Shown here piece by piece: positions 52,895-61,337 of a DNA stretch of 64,000 nt. Position 1 is the stretch's first letter; each line of letters opens with the position of its first letter. This DNA is from JBCCMQ01 sp039026235 (lineage in GTDB: Bacteria > Pseudomonadota > Alphaproteobacteria > Rhodobacterales > Rhodobacteraceae). Made by a program: the position numbers and the translations under genes. A model generated the notes under the pieces. It was not told the DNA's origin. It made no database searches and saw only the letters and a program-made list of their open reading frames with translations. The stretch is from assembly GCA_039026235.1 (NCBI GenBank), contig JBCCMQ010000001.1, positions 1 to 64,000 on the forward strand. Reading direction: 5' to 3'.

Positions 52895-54316
52895 ATGCTG
52901 AATTCGCTTACCCAAGATATCACGGCTCGGCTGCAGACGGTTCTGCCCGCAGCCGCCCTGAAGGATCCCGAGCCGCGTTACCTTGAAGACCCCCGCGGCA
53001 GGTTTGCCGGCAAAGCAGGAGTAGTGGTGGCGCCGTCGACCACTGAAGAGGTGGCAGCGGTGGTGCGCGAGGCTAACGCGGCCCGCGTGCCGATTGTGCC
53101 CTTCGGCGGTGGAACCGGGCTCGTCGGTGGTCAGGTGCTGGCGGAGGGGCCGATGCCGATCCTGCTGTCACTGGAGCGACTGAACCGGATACGGGAGGTC
53201 AATACGGATGACGCGGTCCTAGTTGCCGAGGCCGGCGTCATTCTAGCAACGGTTCAGGACGCGGCGCGCGAGCGGGGATTCCTGTTTCCATTGTCGATAG
53301 CATCCGAAGGAAGTGCCCGGATCGGTGGGAACCTGTCGACCAACGCGGGCGGCTTGAACGTCCTGCGCTACGGAAACTGCCGCGACCTCTGCCTTGGTAT
53401 CGAGGCGGTCCTGCCCGACGGCAATATCCTGCACGGGCTGAAGCGATTGAGAAAGGACAACACCGGATATGATCTTCGCCACCTCTTGATCGGCGCCGAG
53501 GGTACGTTGGGCGTGATCACCGCCGCTGCGCTGCGTCTCTTTCCCGTGCCAACCAGCCAGGCCACGGGTTATCTGGCGGTTCCTGATCCCGCATCGGCCC
53601 TGGCGCTTCTGTCCATGGCGCGGGCGCGTCTGGGCGAGGCCATATCGGCGTTCGAGCTTATCGCGGCGCAGGCGCTCCGCTTTCTGGACGAAACCGGTGT
53701 AAGCTACCGCGATCCGCTGCCGGAACGCCCGGATTGGGCGGTTCTGATAGATGTGGGCCTTTCGGGGCAAGGCGGGGCGGGTGACGCCGCGGCTGCGCTG
53801 GAGGCGCTGTTCGAAGAGGCCAGCGCGGCGGGCCTTGTGACCGATGGCATCCTGGCATCCTCGGAAGCGCAGCGCGCCGATCTGTGGCACCTGAGGGAAG
53901 TTCTGCCCGAAGGAAACAAGCGCGTCGGTGCCGTTGCGTCCCATGACGTGTCATTGCCCCTGAGCCGGGTCGCAGAGTTTCTGGATCGGGGCAGACAGGT
54001 GATTGCTTCCGTGGCTGACGTCCGGATCAATTGCTACGGGCATCTGGGCGACGGCAACCTGCATTACAATGTCTTTCCCCAGCCAGGCAGAAAGGCGGCG
54101 GACTATGGCAACGTGCGCGACGCCCTGATCCGCGCCGTGCACGATCTCGTGGCTGATTGCAACGGCTCGATCAGTGCCGAACATGGGATCGGTCGAATGA
54201 AGGTGGACGATCTTGAACGCTATGGCGATCCCGCGAAACTGGCCGCCATGCGAGCGATCAAATCGGCGCTTGATCCGAACGGGATCATGAACCCGGGTGC
54301 CGTGCTAAAATCCTGA
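52895..54316 (+). CDS. FAD-linked D-2-hydroxyacid dehydrogenase (GlcD/D2HGDH type)
   Basis: A 473-residue FAD_binding_4 oxidoreductase. The FAD site reads VPFGGGTGLVGGQ and the following loop GSARIGGNLSTNAGGLNVLRYG. The C-terminal domain has CYGHLGDGNLHYNVF with the metal-binding histidines, and ISAEHGIGRMK. Substrates in this family are D-lactate, glycolate or D-2-hydroxyglutarate, and sequence alone does not choose. ATG at 52895 gives the usual N-terminus; ATG at 52880 is possible. Confidence 0.9.
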   Translation: MLNSLTQDITARLQTVLPAAALKDPEPRYLEDPRGRFAGKAGVVVAPSTTEEVAAVVREANAARVPIVPFGGGTGLVGGQVLAEGPMPILLSLERLNRIREVNTDDAVLVAEAGVILATVQDAARERGFLFPLSIASEGSARIGGNLSTNAGGLNVLRYGNCRDLCLGIEAVLPDGNILHGLKRLRKDNTGYDLRHLLIGAEGTLGVITAAALRLFPVPTSQATGYLAVPDPASALALLSMARARLGEAISAFELIAAQALRFLDETGVSYRDPLPERPDWAVLIDVGLSGQGGAGDAAAALEALFEEASAAGLVTDGILASSEAQRADLWHLREVLPEGNKRVGAVASHDVSLPLSRVAEFLDRGRQVIASVADVRINCYGHLGDGNLHYNVFPQPGRKAADYGNVRDALIRAVHDLVADCNGSISAEHGIGRMKVDDLERYGDPAKLAAMRAIKSALDPNGIMNPGAVLKS

Positions 54317-54331
54317 GCCTCAGGAGACATG

Positions 54332-54871
54332 CTAGAGACCCTCGAACTCGCAAAGGGTGTGCACCTCCATCCCCAGAGCCTCAAGCCTACTGCGGCCGCC
54401 CAGCTCTGGAAGATCGATGACAAAGGCGCAGCCTACGATCTCACCACCCAGCCGTTCGATTAGCTTGATACCGGCCTCGGCTGTGCCGCCCGTGGCGAGC
54501 AGATCATCGACCACGAGGACCCGTTCGCCCGGCTGAATGGCGTCGTCGTGCACTTCGACAATCGCCTCGCCGTATTCAAGCTCGTAGTCCTGACTTATCG
54601 TAGTTCCTGGGAGTTTGCCCTTTTTCCGGATCGGCACGAAGCCGAGCGTCAGTTGATGTGCGACCGCGCCGCCCAGGATAAATCCCCGTGCTTCAAGGCC
54701 CACGACCTTATCGATGGGTTGCCCCGCATAGGGTAGAAGCAGCTGGTCGATTGCCATTCGAAACCCGCGCGCATCGGCGAAAAGGGTGGTGACGTCGCGA
54801 AACATGATCCCTTCGTGGGGAAAGTCGACGATCGTGCGGATATAGTCTTTGACGGTTGCTTTGTTCAGCAT
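54332..54871 (-). CDS. apt: Adenine phosphoribosyltransferase
   Basis: Salvages adenine to AMP using PRPP (179 residues). The PRPP motif reads VLVVDDLLATGGTAEA, and FPHEGIMFRDVTTLF and EARGFILGGAVA are family signatures. ATG at 54871 is chosen to match the usual length; an in-frame GTG at 54880 is closer to the AAGGA box. Nearby mtnP on the same strand releases adenine, so the two form a salvage route, though they are separated by the small genes at 54996-55366. Confidence 0.95.
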   Translation of the reverse strand: MLNKATVKDYIRTIVDFPHEGIMFRDVTTLFADARGFRMAIDQLLLPYAGQPIDKVVGLEARGFILGGAVAHQLTLGFVPIRKKGKLPGTTISQDYELEYGEAIVEVHDDAIQPGERVLVVDDLLATGGTAEAGIKLIERLGGEIVGCAFVIDLPELGGRSRLEALGMEVHTLCEFEGL

Positions 54872-54995
54872 GGCGGCCACTGTCCTTACGCTTTACTTGC
54901 GCAAGAGTGGCCCGTTGGGTAACCAATTTGCAACCGGTACGTTACGGGCCGTCTTGGCACACCGGTCCAGCGTCCTTTGCCTTCGGCCGGGATCC

Positions 54996-55100
54996 CTAGC
55001 GGAAGGTCCGATAAAACGCGTCTGCGATCCACTTTAGATGCGGCTTGCGCCAGTCCATGCGGTCCTGCATCAAAAGCGCCTGCGCGGTCAAAAGCGTCAT
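54996..55100 (-). CDS. Candidate 34-residue small protein
   Basis: An open frame from ATG at 55100 to TAG encodes 34 residues, with a good ribosome binding site (AAGGAAAGGAA ending 6 bases upstream). The peptide is mixed, with Trp, Arg and His in its second half (MDWRKPHLKWIADAFYRTF) and no membrane helix. It is divergent from the ribbon-helix-helix gene and shares the AT-rich operator region. I recognise no family; it could also be a remnant of a longer gene. Confidence 0.4.
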   Translation of the reverse strand: MTLLTAQALLMQDRMDWRKPHLKWIADAFYRTFR

Positions 55101-55134
55101 TTGGCGTTCCTTTCCTTGTGCCGAGCGGTTAACG

Positions 55135-55163
55135 TTGTGCCGCCAATAAATATCAATTGTATA
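55135..55163 (+). promoter_or_regulatory. Candidate promoter of the ribbon-helix-helix gene
   Basis: TTGTGC at 55135-55140 is followed, 17 bases later, by TGTATA at 55158-55163. The -10 lies inside the palindromic operator, so a bound repressor would block RNA polymerase. Confidence 0.4.
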
Positions 55164-55179
55164 TACAATTTACATACAA
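55155..55179. promoter_or_regulatory. Palindromic operator before the ribbon-helix-helix gene
   Basis: AATTGTATATACAATT at 55155-55170 is a perfect 16-bp palindrome. A further ATACAA half-site at 55174-55179 lies 11 bp, one helical turn, from the one at 55163-55168. The AT-rich block is unlike the GC-rich surroundings. It is the natural site for autoregulation by the encoded ribbon-helix-helix protein. Confidence 0.6.
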
Positions 55180-55198
55180 GAAATCAAGGGGACACCGC

Positions 55199-55366
55199 TT
55201 GTCGGCGAAAGAAACGAAAAAAAAGAAGAACAAAGACAGCCAGTTGGTGCTACGTTTGGACAAGCGGGACAGGGATGAATTCGTTCAACTCTGCAAAGAC
55301 CTGGACACCAGTGCGGCGCGTGAAATCCGTGGCTTCATCCGGGACTTCATAAAGCGCAACGCGTAG
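55199..55366 (+). CDS. Small ribbon-helix-helix DNA-binding protein
   Basis: A 55-residue protein. A Lys-rich N-terminus (KETKKKKNK) is followed by a beta strand (QLVLRLD), a helix (KRDRDEFVQLCKDL), a turn and a second helix (SAAREIRGFIRDFIKRN), the pattern of CopG/Arc-type repressors. No ATG is available; TTG at 55199 has AAGGGGA 7 bases upstream and is the likely start. It converges on mtnP with a 14-bp gap. No toxin partner is evident downstream. Confidence 0.72.
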   Translation: MSAKETKKKKNKDSQLVLRLDKRDRDEFVQLCKDLDTSAAREIRGFIRDFIKRNA

Positions 55367-55380
55367 GGCCCGCCAAAGCC

Positions 55381-56250
55381 TTAGAGAACACGTCCTGCAA
55401 TGGCGTCCAATTTGCCAACAAGTACCGGATCGCGCATCTCGGGTGCGGTCAGAATTGCATATTCAAGCGCGCGGTCGCATTCATGCGGGCAGGGCAGGCG
55501 TTCAGGTCCCAAGAGACCGGGAAGACCGGCCACCAGTGCCCGGGCCTTGTCGGCGTTGCCTGTGAGCGTCTTGATAATATCGGTGACATCCACTTCTCCG
55601 TGGTCCGGGTGCCAGCTGTCGTAGTCTGTGATCATGGCAACGGACGCGTAGCAAAGCTCGGCCTCGCGCGCCAGTTTAGCCTCGGGCATATTGGTCATCC
55701 CGATAACGTCGGCCCCCCAGCTTTCGCGGTACAAGCGCGATTCCGCCAGCGTCGAGAATTGGGGTCCTTCCATGGCTAGATAGGTCCCGCCGGAATGCAC
55801 ACGGATGCCCTCTGCTTCACCGGCCTGCCGGCAGGCTTCGCCCAGGCGTGGGCAGGTCGGATGGGCCACGCTGACGTGGGCCACGCAGCCGGCGCCGAAG
55901 AACGATTTTTCGCGCGCAAACGTTCGGTCGATGAACTGATCCACGATCACGAAATCTCCCGGCGCCATGTCTTCGCGAAACGACCCGCAAGCCGAGACGC
56001 TAATTACATCGGTGACGCCAATTCGCTTCAGGGCGTCGATGTTGGCTCGGTAGGGCACAGTGGTCGGAGAATGAACGTGGCCGCGTCCGTGCCGCGGCAG
56101 GAATGCCATGCCGACACCTGCGATCTGACCCACCAGTATCTGGTCCGAAGGGTCGCCCCAGGGTGTCGAGACCGTCTGCCATGTGCCACCTTCCAAGGCC
56201 GAGATTTCGTAGACACCGGACCCACCGATCACGCCGATCATTGTTTTCAT
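55381..56250 (-). CDS. mtnP: S-methyl-5'-thioadenosine phosphorylase
   Basis: Splits methylthioadenosine into adenine and methylthioribose-1-phosphate (289 residues). The phosphate loop is IGGSGVYEI, and HGRGHVHSPTTVPYRANI and the substrate motif YLAMEGPQFSTLAESR are diagnostic of the MTAP group rather than other purine phosphorylases. The adenine produced is the substrate of apt. Confidence 0.95.
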   Translation of the reverse strand: MKTMIGVIGGSGVYEISALEGGTWQTVSTPWGDPSDQILVGQIAGVGMAFLPRHGRGHVHSPTTVPYRANIDALKRIGVTDVISVSACGSFREDMAPGDFVIVDQFIDRTFAREKSFFGAGCVAHVSVAHPTCPRLGEACRQAGEAEGIRVHSGGTYLAMEGPQFSTLAESRLYRESWGADVIGMTNMPEAKLAREAELCYASVAMITDYDSWHPDHGEVDVTDIIKTLTGNADKARALVAGLPGLLGPERLPCPHECDRALEYAILTAPEMRDPVLVGKLDAIAGRVL

Positions 56251-56316
56251 TTACCTATCTCCATCACGGCCGAACATTCGAATGCCACAGTCAATAATTC
56301 AAGTGTCAGGGCTGTC

Positions 56317-57078
56317 TCAAATCCCCACTATGCCCTCTGCGCGTTCCAACTCGATCAGAGCCCGCAGTCGGTCTGGCCCGATGGCTCCGATCACGACCGT
56401 ACGGCCCACGACCAGCGCAGGAGTTGCGAAGATGCCAAGTGTCCCGGCAAGACCCGCGCTGAGAGACAGTTGGCGGTCGATATCGGCGTCGTGCATGTCA
56501 GACAGCATCCGGTCCGGCGCCAAGCCAATGCTTGCGGCAAGAGCCTCAATAAATGCCGGGTCAGGTTGAAAGGACGACCGCATAAGACGCCTGTGAAACG
56601 CGGCGTAGGCGCCCTGTCGATCTGCCGCCAAAGCTGCCCGCGCCGCGGCCAGTGACATGGGGCCAAGAAGGGGAAGTTCATGCCACGTAACAGCGATCTT
56701 CTCACCGGCATCTGATATTGCGACGAGGTCTTCGGTGAGAACCCGGCAATAGGGGCAATGATAGTCCGAGAATGACGCGACCGGGACAACATCGGCGGGC
56801 GCCGTTTCGCTGCCAAAGAGATGCATCCGGACATCCGCAGGCGCAATCACTGCCGGTTGAATTGGCTTCGGTTCATCCGCCTCCAGCCCAATGAAAGGAT
56901 CAAAGGCTGCTGTTGTTGGGCCCGCTGTCAGGCGCCGGAAACCCGCCGGTTCCGCCAGCGGCTCAAACTCAAAATCTCCCGTTTGGCCGGACCAGACGTG
57001 CGGTAGACCGTATCGCAGCGCCGCATAGCCGCCAACGACAAGAAAAAGAACCGTCAGGGTGTCGCGTCTAGTTGCCAT
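56317..57078 (-). CDS. DsbA-family thioredoxin-fold protein
   Basis: A 253-residue membrane-anchored periplasmic thiol oxidoreductase. The N-terminal helix is at about residues 8-26. The active site CPYC lies in SFSDYHCPYCRVLTED (about residue 128), and the cis-Pro loop is GIFATPALVVG near the C-terminus. The long helical insert fits the DsbA/Com1 group. ATG at 57078 is chosen. It is divergent from copA with 103 bp between the starts, so it may share copper-responsive control. Confidence 0.85.
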   Translation of the reverse strand: MATRRDTLTVLFLVVGGYAALRYGLPHVWSGQTGDFEFEPLAEPAGFRRLTAGPTTAAFDPFIGLEADEPKPIQPAVIAPADVRMHLFGSETAPADVVPVASFSDYHCPYCRVLTEDLVAISDAGEKIAVTWHELPLLGPMSLAAARAALAADRQGAYAAFHRRLMRSSFQPDPAFIEALAASIGLAPDRMLSDMHDADIDRQLSLSAGLAGTLGIFATPALVVGRTVVIGAIGPDRLRALIELERAEGIVGI

Positions 57079-57143
57079 AGGCAGCTTTCTGCGGTCCGTT
57101 GGCCGGAATTTCCAGCGCCAGGGCATCACGGATGTGTGTCCTC

Positions 57144-57174
57144 TTGACCTTCCGGTGACTGGAAGCTTTATCTC
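57144..57174 (+). promoter_or_regulatory. CueR-type copper-responsive promoter of copA
   Basis: TTGACC at 57144-57149 and TATCTC at 57169-57174 are separated by 19 bases, the long spacer typical of MerR-family promoters. The dyad ACCTTCC-N7-GGAAGCT at 57147-57167 matches the CueR box ACCTTCC-N7-GGAAGGT with one mismatch. The encoded CueR homologue downstream is the expected regulator. The predicted start of transcription, about 7 bases after the -10, coincides with the copA ATG. Confidence 0.85.
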
Positions 57175-57181
57175 TAACTAT

Positions 57182-59698
57182 ATGGTAGACGCGACTTCTC
57201 ATAATACCGGCCGGTTGCTGCTTGTGCTCGATGGCCTCAACTGCGCGTCCTGTGTCGCACGTGCCGAAGCCACGCTTGCCGATCTGCCCGGGGTCAGCCG
57301 GGTCTCGGTGAACCTGGCCACGGGTCAGGCAGATCTTACCGTCAGTGGCACCGATGTCCTGCCCGAGGCAGCCCGCGTCCTTTCAAAAGCGGGCTATCCT
57401 GTCATAACGGACCGAACCGAGTTTCGCGTTGAGGAAATGAACTGCGCGTCTTGTGTCGGGCGCGTCTCGGCTGCCGCGCAAACGGTGCCTGGCGTTCTTT
57501 CGGCGTCTGCAAATCTTGCAGACGGCACGCTGTCGGTGGATCTGGCGCGCGGGCAGGCGGACGCGGGACAGATTGTGGCTGCGTTGCACAAGACCGGCTA
57601 CAGTGCAACGGCCATCAGTGGGGGCGGCGACACAGGCGCCGAAGACGCAAGAGCTTCCTCCGAGGCGCGCAGGAACCTGATTCTTGCCTGGGCGTTTTCG
57701 CTGCCAGTCGTCGTGCTGGCCATGGGCGGACACCTGTCGCCCGCGTTTGGGCAATGGGTCCTTTCGACAATCGGCTCTGCCCAAAGCGCCTTTGCGCAGG
57801 CGGTTCTGACCACAGCCGTCATGGTTTGGCCCGCCAGAGCGCTTTACCGCCGCGGAATTTCATCCCTTTGGCATGGGTCGCCCGACATGAATGCGCTGGT
57901 CGCAATCGGAACGGGTGCGGCTTGGATTTACAGCATGATGGCCATCGTCGTGCCCGACGTTTTTCCGGCTGGCACAGCCCAGGTCTACTTTGAAGCCGCG
58001 GCGATGGTTGTCACGCTGGTTCTGACCGGGCGCTTTCTTGAAGAGCGGGCCAAGCAAAAGGCAGGGGAAGCGGTCGCGCGTTTGAGCGGGCTTCAACCTG
58101 ACACGGCACTGGTAGAGCGAGATGGAGAGATCGTATCCTGCGCCGTGGTCAATCTTCGCCCCGGCGATCATGTGCATTTGCAACCGGGTGGTCGCGTCGC
58201 GGTCGACGGCACCGTGGTGTCCGGTCACAGCAGCATTGACGAGGCGATGCTCACCGGAGAACCCCTTCCGGTGCTTAAGGGCCCCGGGGATGCAGTTTCA
58301 GCGGGAACGTTGAACGGCGCTAGCGCGCTTGTTATTCGCGCTGAGGCCATTGGCGCCGACACGATGCTGGCAAGGATCGCCGAGACGGTCCGCCGGGCCC
58401 AGGCAACAAAACTGCCGGTGCAATCCGCAATTGACCGGGTCACCGCCTTTTTTGTCCCGACCATTTTGGCGGTCTCAGTGGTGTGTTTCCTCGTCTGGAT
58501 GGTATTTGGCCCAGAACCGGCACTGCCTTTCGCGCTTGTGAGCTCGGTCTCGGTTCTGATCGTCGCGTGTCCCTGTGCCATGGGTCTTGCGGTTCCGGTG
58601 GCCATTCTTGCGGGCACAGGGCGTGCGGCAGAGTTGGGCGTAATCTTTCGGAGTGGAGACGCGCTGCAGCGTCTGCAAACCGTGCGCACGGTTGCCTTTG
58701 ACAAGACCGGTACCCTGACGGTCGGACGTCCGGAAGTTGTTCTGACCCGCATTGCTGCGCCCTTTGAAGAGGACGAGGCACTCGCTTTGGCGGCGCGCGT
58801 TGCCGAGCAGTCCCAACATCCCTTGTCCGAGGCGGTCGCCCGGGTCGGCACCGCTGGCGCGTCAGAACTGCCCCTTGCCGAAAATGTCACAGCCGTAGTC
58901 GGCGCTGGCGTCGAGGGCACGGTTGGCGGACGGAAGGTGATGCTTGGCACCTCGGGCTATCTGGCCGCCGCTGGCGTGACCACAGACGCCTTCGAAGCTG
59001 CCTCGACTGATATCAACGGCGAAGGTCTGTCCGCCGTTTGGGTCGCAATAGACGGAACCATTGGAGCGGTTCTGGGCCTCATGGACACTGTCCGGCCCGA
59101 CGCAGGCCCGGCCCTTGAACGCCTGCGCCGGAAAGGGTTGTCGCTGGCGCTGATCTCGGGTGACCGTGCGGCTGCCGCAGAAGCGGTGGCAGCAAAATTG
59201 GGCATCGACCGCGTGCTGGCGGGGCACAGGCCCGATCAAAAAGGCGACGTCATTGCCGGTTTTGCCCTAACGCAGGGTCCGGTGGCATTTGTAGGCGACG
59301 GTATCAACGATGCGGTCGCTCTTGCCGAGGCCGATGTTGGCATCGCGGTTGGCTCAGGTGCGGATGTCGCGGTCGAGGCTGCCGATGTGGTGCTGGTCGC
59401 AAACAGTCTAGCCGGCGTGCCGGCGGCGGTCGATATCAGCAGCGCCACAATGGCCAATATTCGCCAGAACCTGATCTGGGCCTTTGGCTATAACGTTGCT
59501 CTGATCCCTGTGGCCGCCGGCGTCCTTTACCCGGTGACCGGCATGCTGCTTTCGCCGATGCTGGCCGGAGTTGCCATGGGCGCATCATCGCTTTTCGTTG
59601 TCTGCAATGCGCTGCGTCTTCGCCTCGTGGGTCGGCGCGCTGGGATTGAAAATCGCAAAGAGGCAGCACTCGACAAGCTAGGAGTTGCGCAGGCATGA
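57182..59698 (+). CDS. copA: Copper-exporting P1B-type ATPase
   Basis: Pumps Cu(I) out of the cytoplasm. The 838-residue protein has two N-terminal heavy-metal domains (GLNCASC and MNCASC), eight expected membrane helices, the transport motif ACPCAMGLAVP, the phosphorylation site DKTGTLT, the HP motif (SQHPLSEA) and the hinge GDGINDAVALAEADVGIAVG. ATG at 57182 has no ribosome binding site and lies at the predicted transcription start. Its stop overlaps the regulator gene as ATGA. Confidence 0.96.
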   Translation: MVDATSHNTGRLLLVLDGLNCASCVARAEATLADLPGVSRVSVNLATGQADLTVSGTDVLPEAARVLSKAGYPVITDRTEFRVEEMNCASCVGRVSAAAQTVPGVLSASANLADGTLSVDLARGQADAGQIVAALHKTGYSATAISGGGDTGAEDARASSEARRNLILAWAFSLPVVVLAMGGHLSPAFGQWVLSTIGSAQSAFAQAVLTTAVMVWPARALYRRGISSLWHGSPDMNALVAIGTGAAWIYSMMAIVVPDVFPAGTAQVYFEAAAMVVTLVLTGRFLEERAKQKAGEAVARLSGLQPDTALVERDGEIVSCAVVNLRPGDHVHLQPGGRVAVDGTVVSGHSSIDEAMLTGEPLPVLKGPGDAVSAGTLNGASALVIRAEAIGADTMLARIAETVRRAQATKLPVQSAIDRVTAFFVPTILAVSVVCFLVWMVFGPEPALPFALVSSVSVLIVACPCAMGLAVPVAILAGTGRAAELGVIFRSGDALQRLQTVRTVAFDKTGTLTVGRPEVVLTRIAAPFEEDEALALAARVAEQSQHPLSEAVARVGTAGASELPLAENVTAVVGAGVEGTVGGRKVMLGTSGYLAAAGVTTDAFEAASTDINGEGLSAVWVAIDGTIGAVLGLMDTVRPDAGPALERLRRKGLSLALISGDRAAAAEAVAAKLGIDRVLAGHRPDQKGDVIAGFALTQGPVAFVGDGINDAVALAEADVGIAVGSGADVAVEAADVVLVANSLAGVPAAVDISSATMANIRQNLIWAFGYNVALIPVAAGVLYPVTGMLLSPMLAGVAMGASSLFVVCNALRLRLVGRRAGIENRKEAALDKLGVAQA

Positions 59699-60090
59699 AC
59701 ATCAAGCAAGCGTCCGAGCGAACCGGGCTGCCAGCAAAAACCATCCGCTACTATGAAGAGATTGGCCTTGTTGCGCCAGGCCGCGGGTCGAACGGTTATC
59801 GTGTTTTTTCAGCGTCGGACGTGCACAATCTCGCTTTTGTCGGACGTGCGCGCATGCTGGGCTTCACCGTTGAGGATTGTCGGGCACTGCTCCTTCTCTA
59901 CCAGGACAGCGCACGCGAGAGTGCGGAAGCAAAAAAGATTGCAGAAGCCCATCTTCGTCAAATCGAAGACCGTATCAGTAAATTGCGCGAAATGGCGGAT
60001 ACACTTGGTCAGCTTGTTGCGGCTTGCGCTGGCGACCAACGTCCGGAATGCCCGATACTTGGATCGCTGGCCGCAATGGAAGATCGCTAG
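59695..60090 (+). CDS. cueR: CueR, MerR-family copper regulator
   Basis: A 131-residue MerR-type activator. The N-terminal winged helix reads NIKQASERTGLPAKTIRYYEEIGLV, followed by a long dimerisation helix. The metal-binding loop has two cysteines in ACAGDQRPECPILGSL, the CueR arrangement for monovalent copper, silver or gold. It is co-translated with copA from the CueR-box promoter, so the system autoregulates. Confidence 0.93.
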   Translation: MNIKQASERTGLPAKTIRYYEEIGLVAPGRGSNGYRVFSASDVHNLAFVGRARMLGFTVEDCRALLLLYQDSARESAEAKKIAEAHLRQIEDRISKLREMADTLGQLVAACAGDQRPECPILGSLAAMEDR

Positions 60091-60164
60091 CAAAGGCTTG
60101 TGGATGGATTTGCGGTCTGATTAAGGATTGGGCCGCTGCCTAAGAATCGCGAAGTGAGCCTGTT

Positions 60165-61337
60165 CTGGCAAAACAACTGATCATAGCTGGCTTCCACCGA
60201 AGCGGGACGTCCCTGACCGCCGAGACCCTGTCGCGATCTGGTCTGTTTATGGGGTATGAGCTTCTAGGTGCCAACCCGACAAATCCCCACGGGCATTTCG
60301 AAGATGCCGAAGCCATTGAACTGCACGACAACATGCTGGCCGCGTGCGGGAAAGACTGGATGGTGGCCGAAGACTTCACGCCGCAACTTACTGCGGGCCA
60401 CCGCGAACAACTGGCGGAATTTGCGAGCAGGCGAAACGCCGAGCACGCGACCTGGGGCTTCAAGGACCCGCGGGTCAACCATTTCCTGACGGAGTGGCGC
60501 GCTAAACTGCCGGACGCCAAAGTGTTGATTGTCTTTCGCGATCCAGTGGAGTGCGTGGATTCCCTGCACCGGCGCCACGCCCGCGAATTCGTACGCCTCC
60601 AGTCTCCAAGCTACCCGCCGTTTTTCACGGAACCGGATCTTGCTCTGCGCATGTGGATTTCTGCGAACGAGGCGCTTTTGCGTTTTGCGAGACAGAATCC
60701 AAACGACGTTCTGGTAGTCAGCAACGCTGCATTGATGTCCGGCTATCGGCTGGTTGATGCCATAAATGATCGTTGGGATTTTGGTCTTGGCGATTCCCCG
60801 GTGAGCGAGGTGCTTGATCCTAGCCTATCGAAGTCGGCGGAAGCACCCCTTGCTGTGGAGGATACAACCCTCCGGGACAAAATCATCCGGCAGTGGAGCG
60901 AATTCTTGGAGCTAGAAGACAGATCCGCGGCGACCGCTGAAACCGAACACTATTCCTTCGACCAAATAAAGCTAGGGCAAGGAGAAAGACCTGTGGAAAT
61001 CCGCCTTGAGAACGAACTTCTACGCCTTGAAATTCAGCTTCTGCGCGCTGCGCTTGGGGACGCGCAGCCGAACCTACATGACCGGGCGCCGTTTGTGTTG
61101 GGCTCGGCAAGAGTTATTGCCCCGAACACCGGTCCCGTCGTGATGCACGAAAGTGCGGATAGTCATTCAACGATCGACGCGGATATCGACTATCTCTTGA
61201 AGCTGTCCGAGACCTTCCCCTTTAACCTGATGAAGGGCAGGCGCCGCAAGCTTGCGACGATCCGAGAACGCTTTACGCCCGTCACCGACTGGACCACGTC
61301 CCGCGTGCTGATCACTCGCCCGGGCGCTTCAGGCTGA
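60165..61337 (+). CDS. Sulfotransferase-like protein with apparent CTG start
   Basis: A protein of about 390 residues. The sulfate-donor (PAPS) binding loop AGFHRSGTSLTAETL lies upstream of the first ATG (60249), so the gene must begin earlier. The frame is closed by TAA at 60141 and contains no ATG, GTG or TTG before the loop. CTG at 60165 (LAKQLIIAGFHRSG) sits where homologues would be expected to have Met. A second motif, VLIVFRDPVECVDSLHRRH, fits sulfotransferases. The C-terminal 130 residues are an extra helical region. The last 26 bp overlap the convergent flavin reductase gene. Confidence 0.75.
   Translation: MAKQLIIAGFHRSGTSLTAETLSRSGLFMGYELLGANPTNPHGHFEDAEAIELHDNMLAACGKDWMVAEDFTPQLTAGHREQLAEFASRRNAEHATWGFKDPRVNHFLTEWRAKLPDAKVLIVFRDPVECVDSLHRRHAREFVRLQSPSYPPFFTEPDLALRMWISANEALLRFARQNPNDVLVVSNAALMSGYRLVDAINDRWDFGLGDSPVSEVLDPSLSKSAEAPLAVEDTTLRDKIIRQWSEFLELEDRSAATAETEHYSFDQIKLGQGERPVEIRLENELLRLEIQLLRAALGDAQPNLHDRAPFVLGSARVIAPNTGPVVMHESADSHSTIDADIDYLLKLSETFPFNLMKGRRRKLATIRERFTPVTDWTTSRVLITRPGASG

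Noticed and set aside
54909..54950. Inverted repeat GGCCCGT/ACGGGCC upstream of apt
   Set aside because: The stem is 7 bp with a loop of 28 bases and no T-run, too weak to call a terminator or riboswitch.
55038..55352. 104-codon plus-strand frame overlapping the RHH gene
   Set aside because: It runs through the promoter and operator and lacks a ribosome binding site; the overlapping RHH frame has clear domain structure and its own ribosome binding site.
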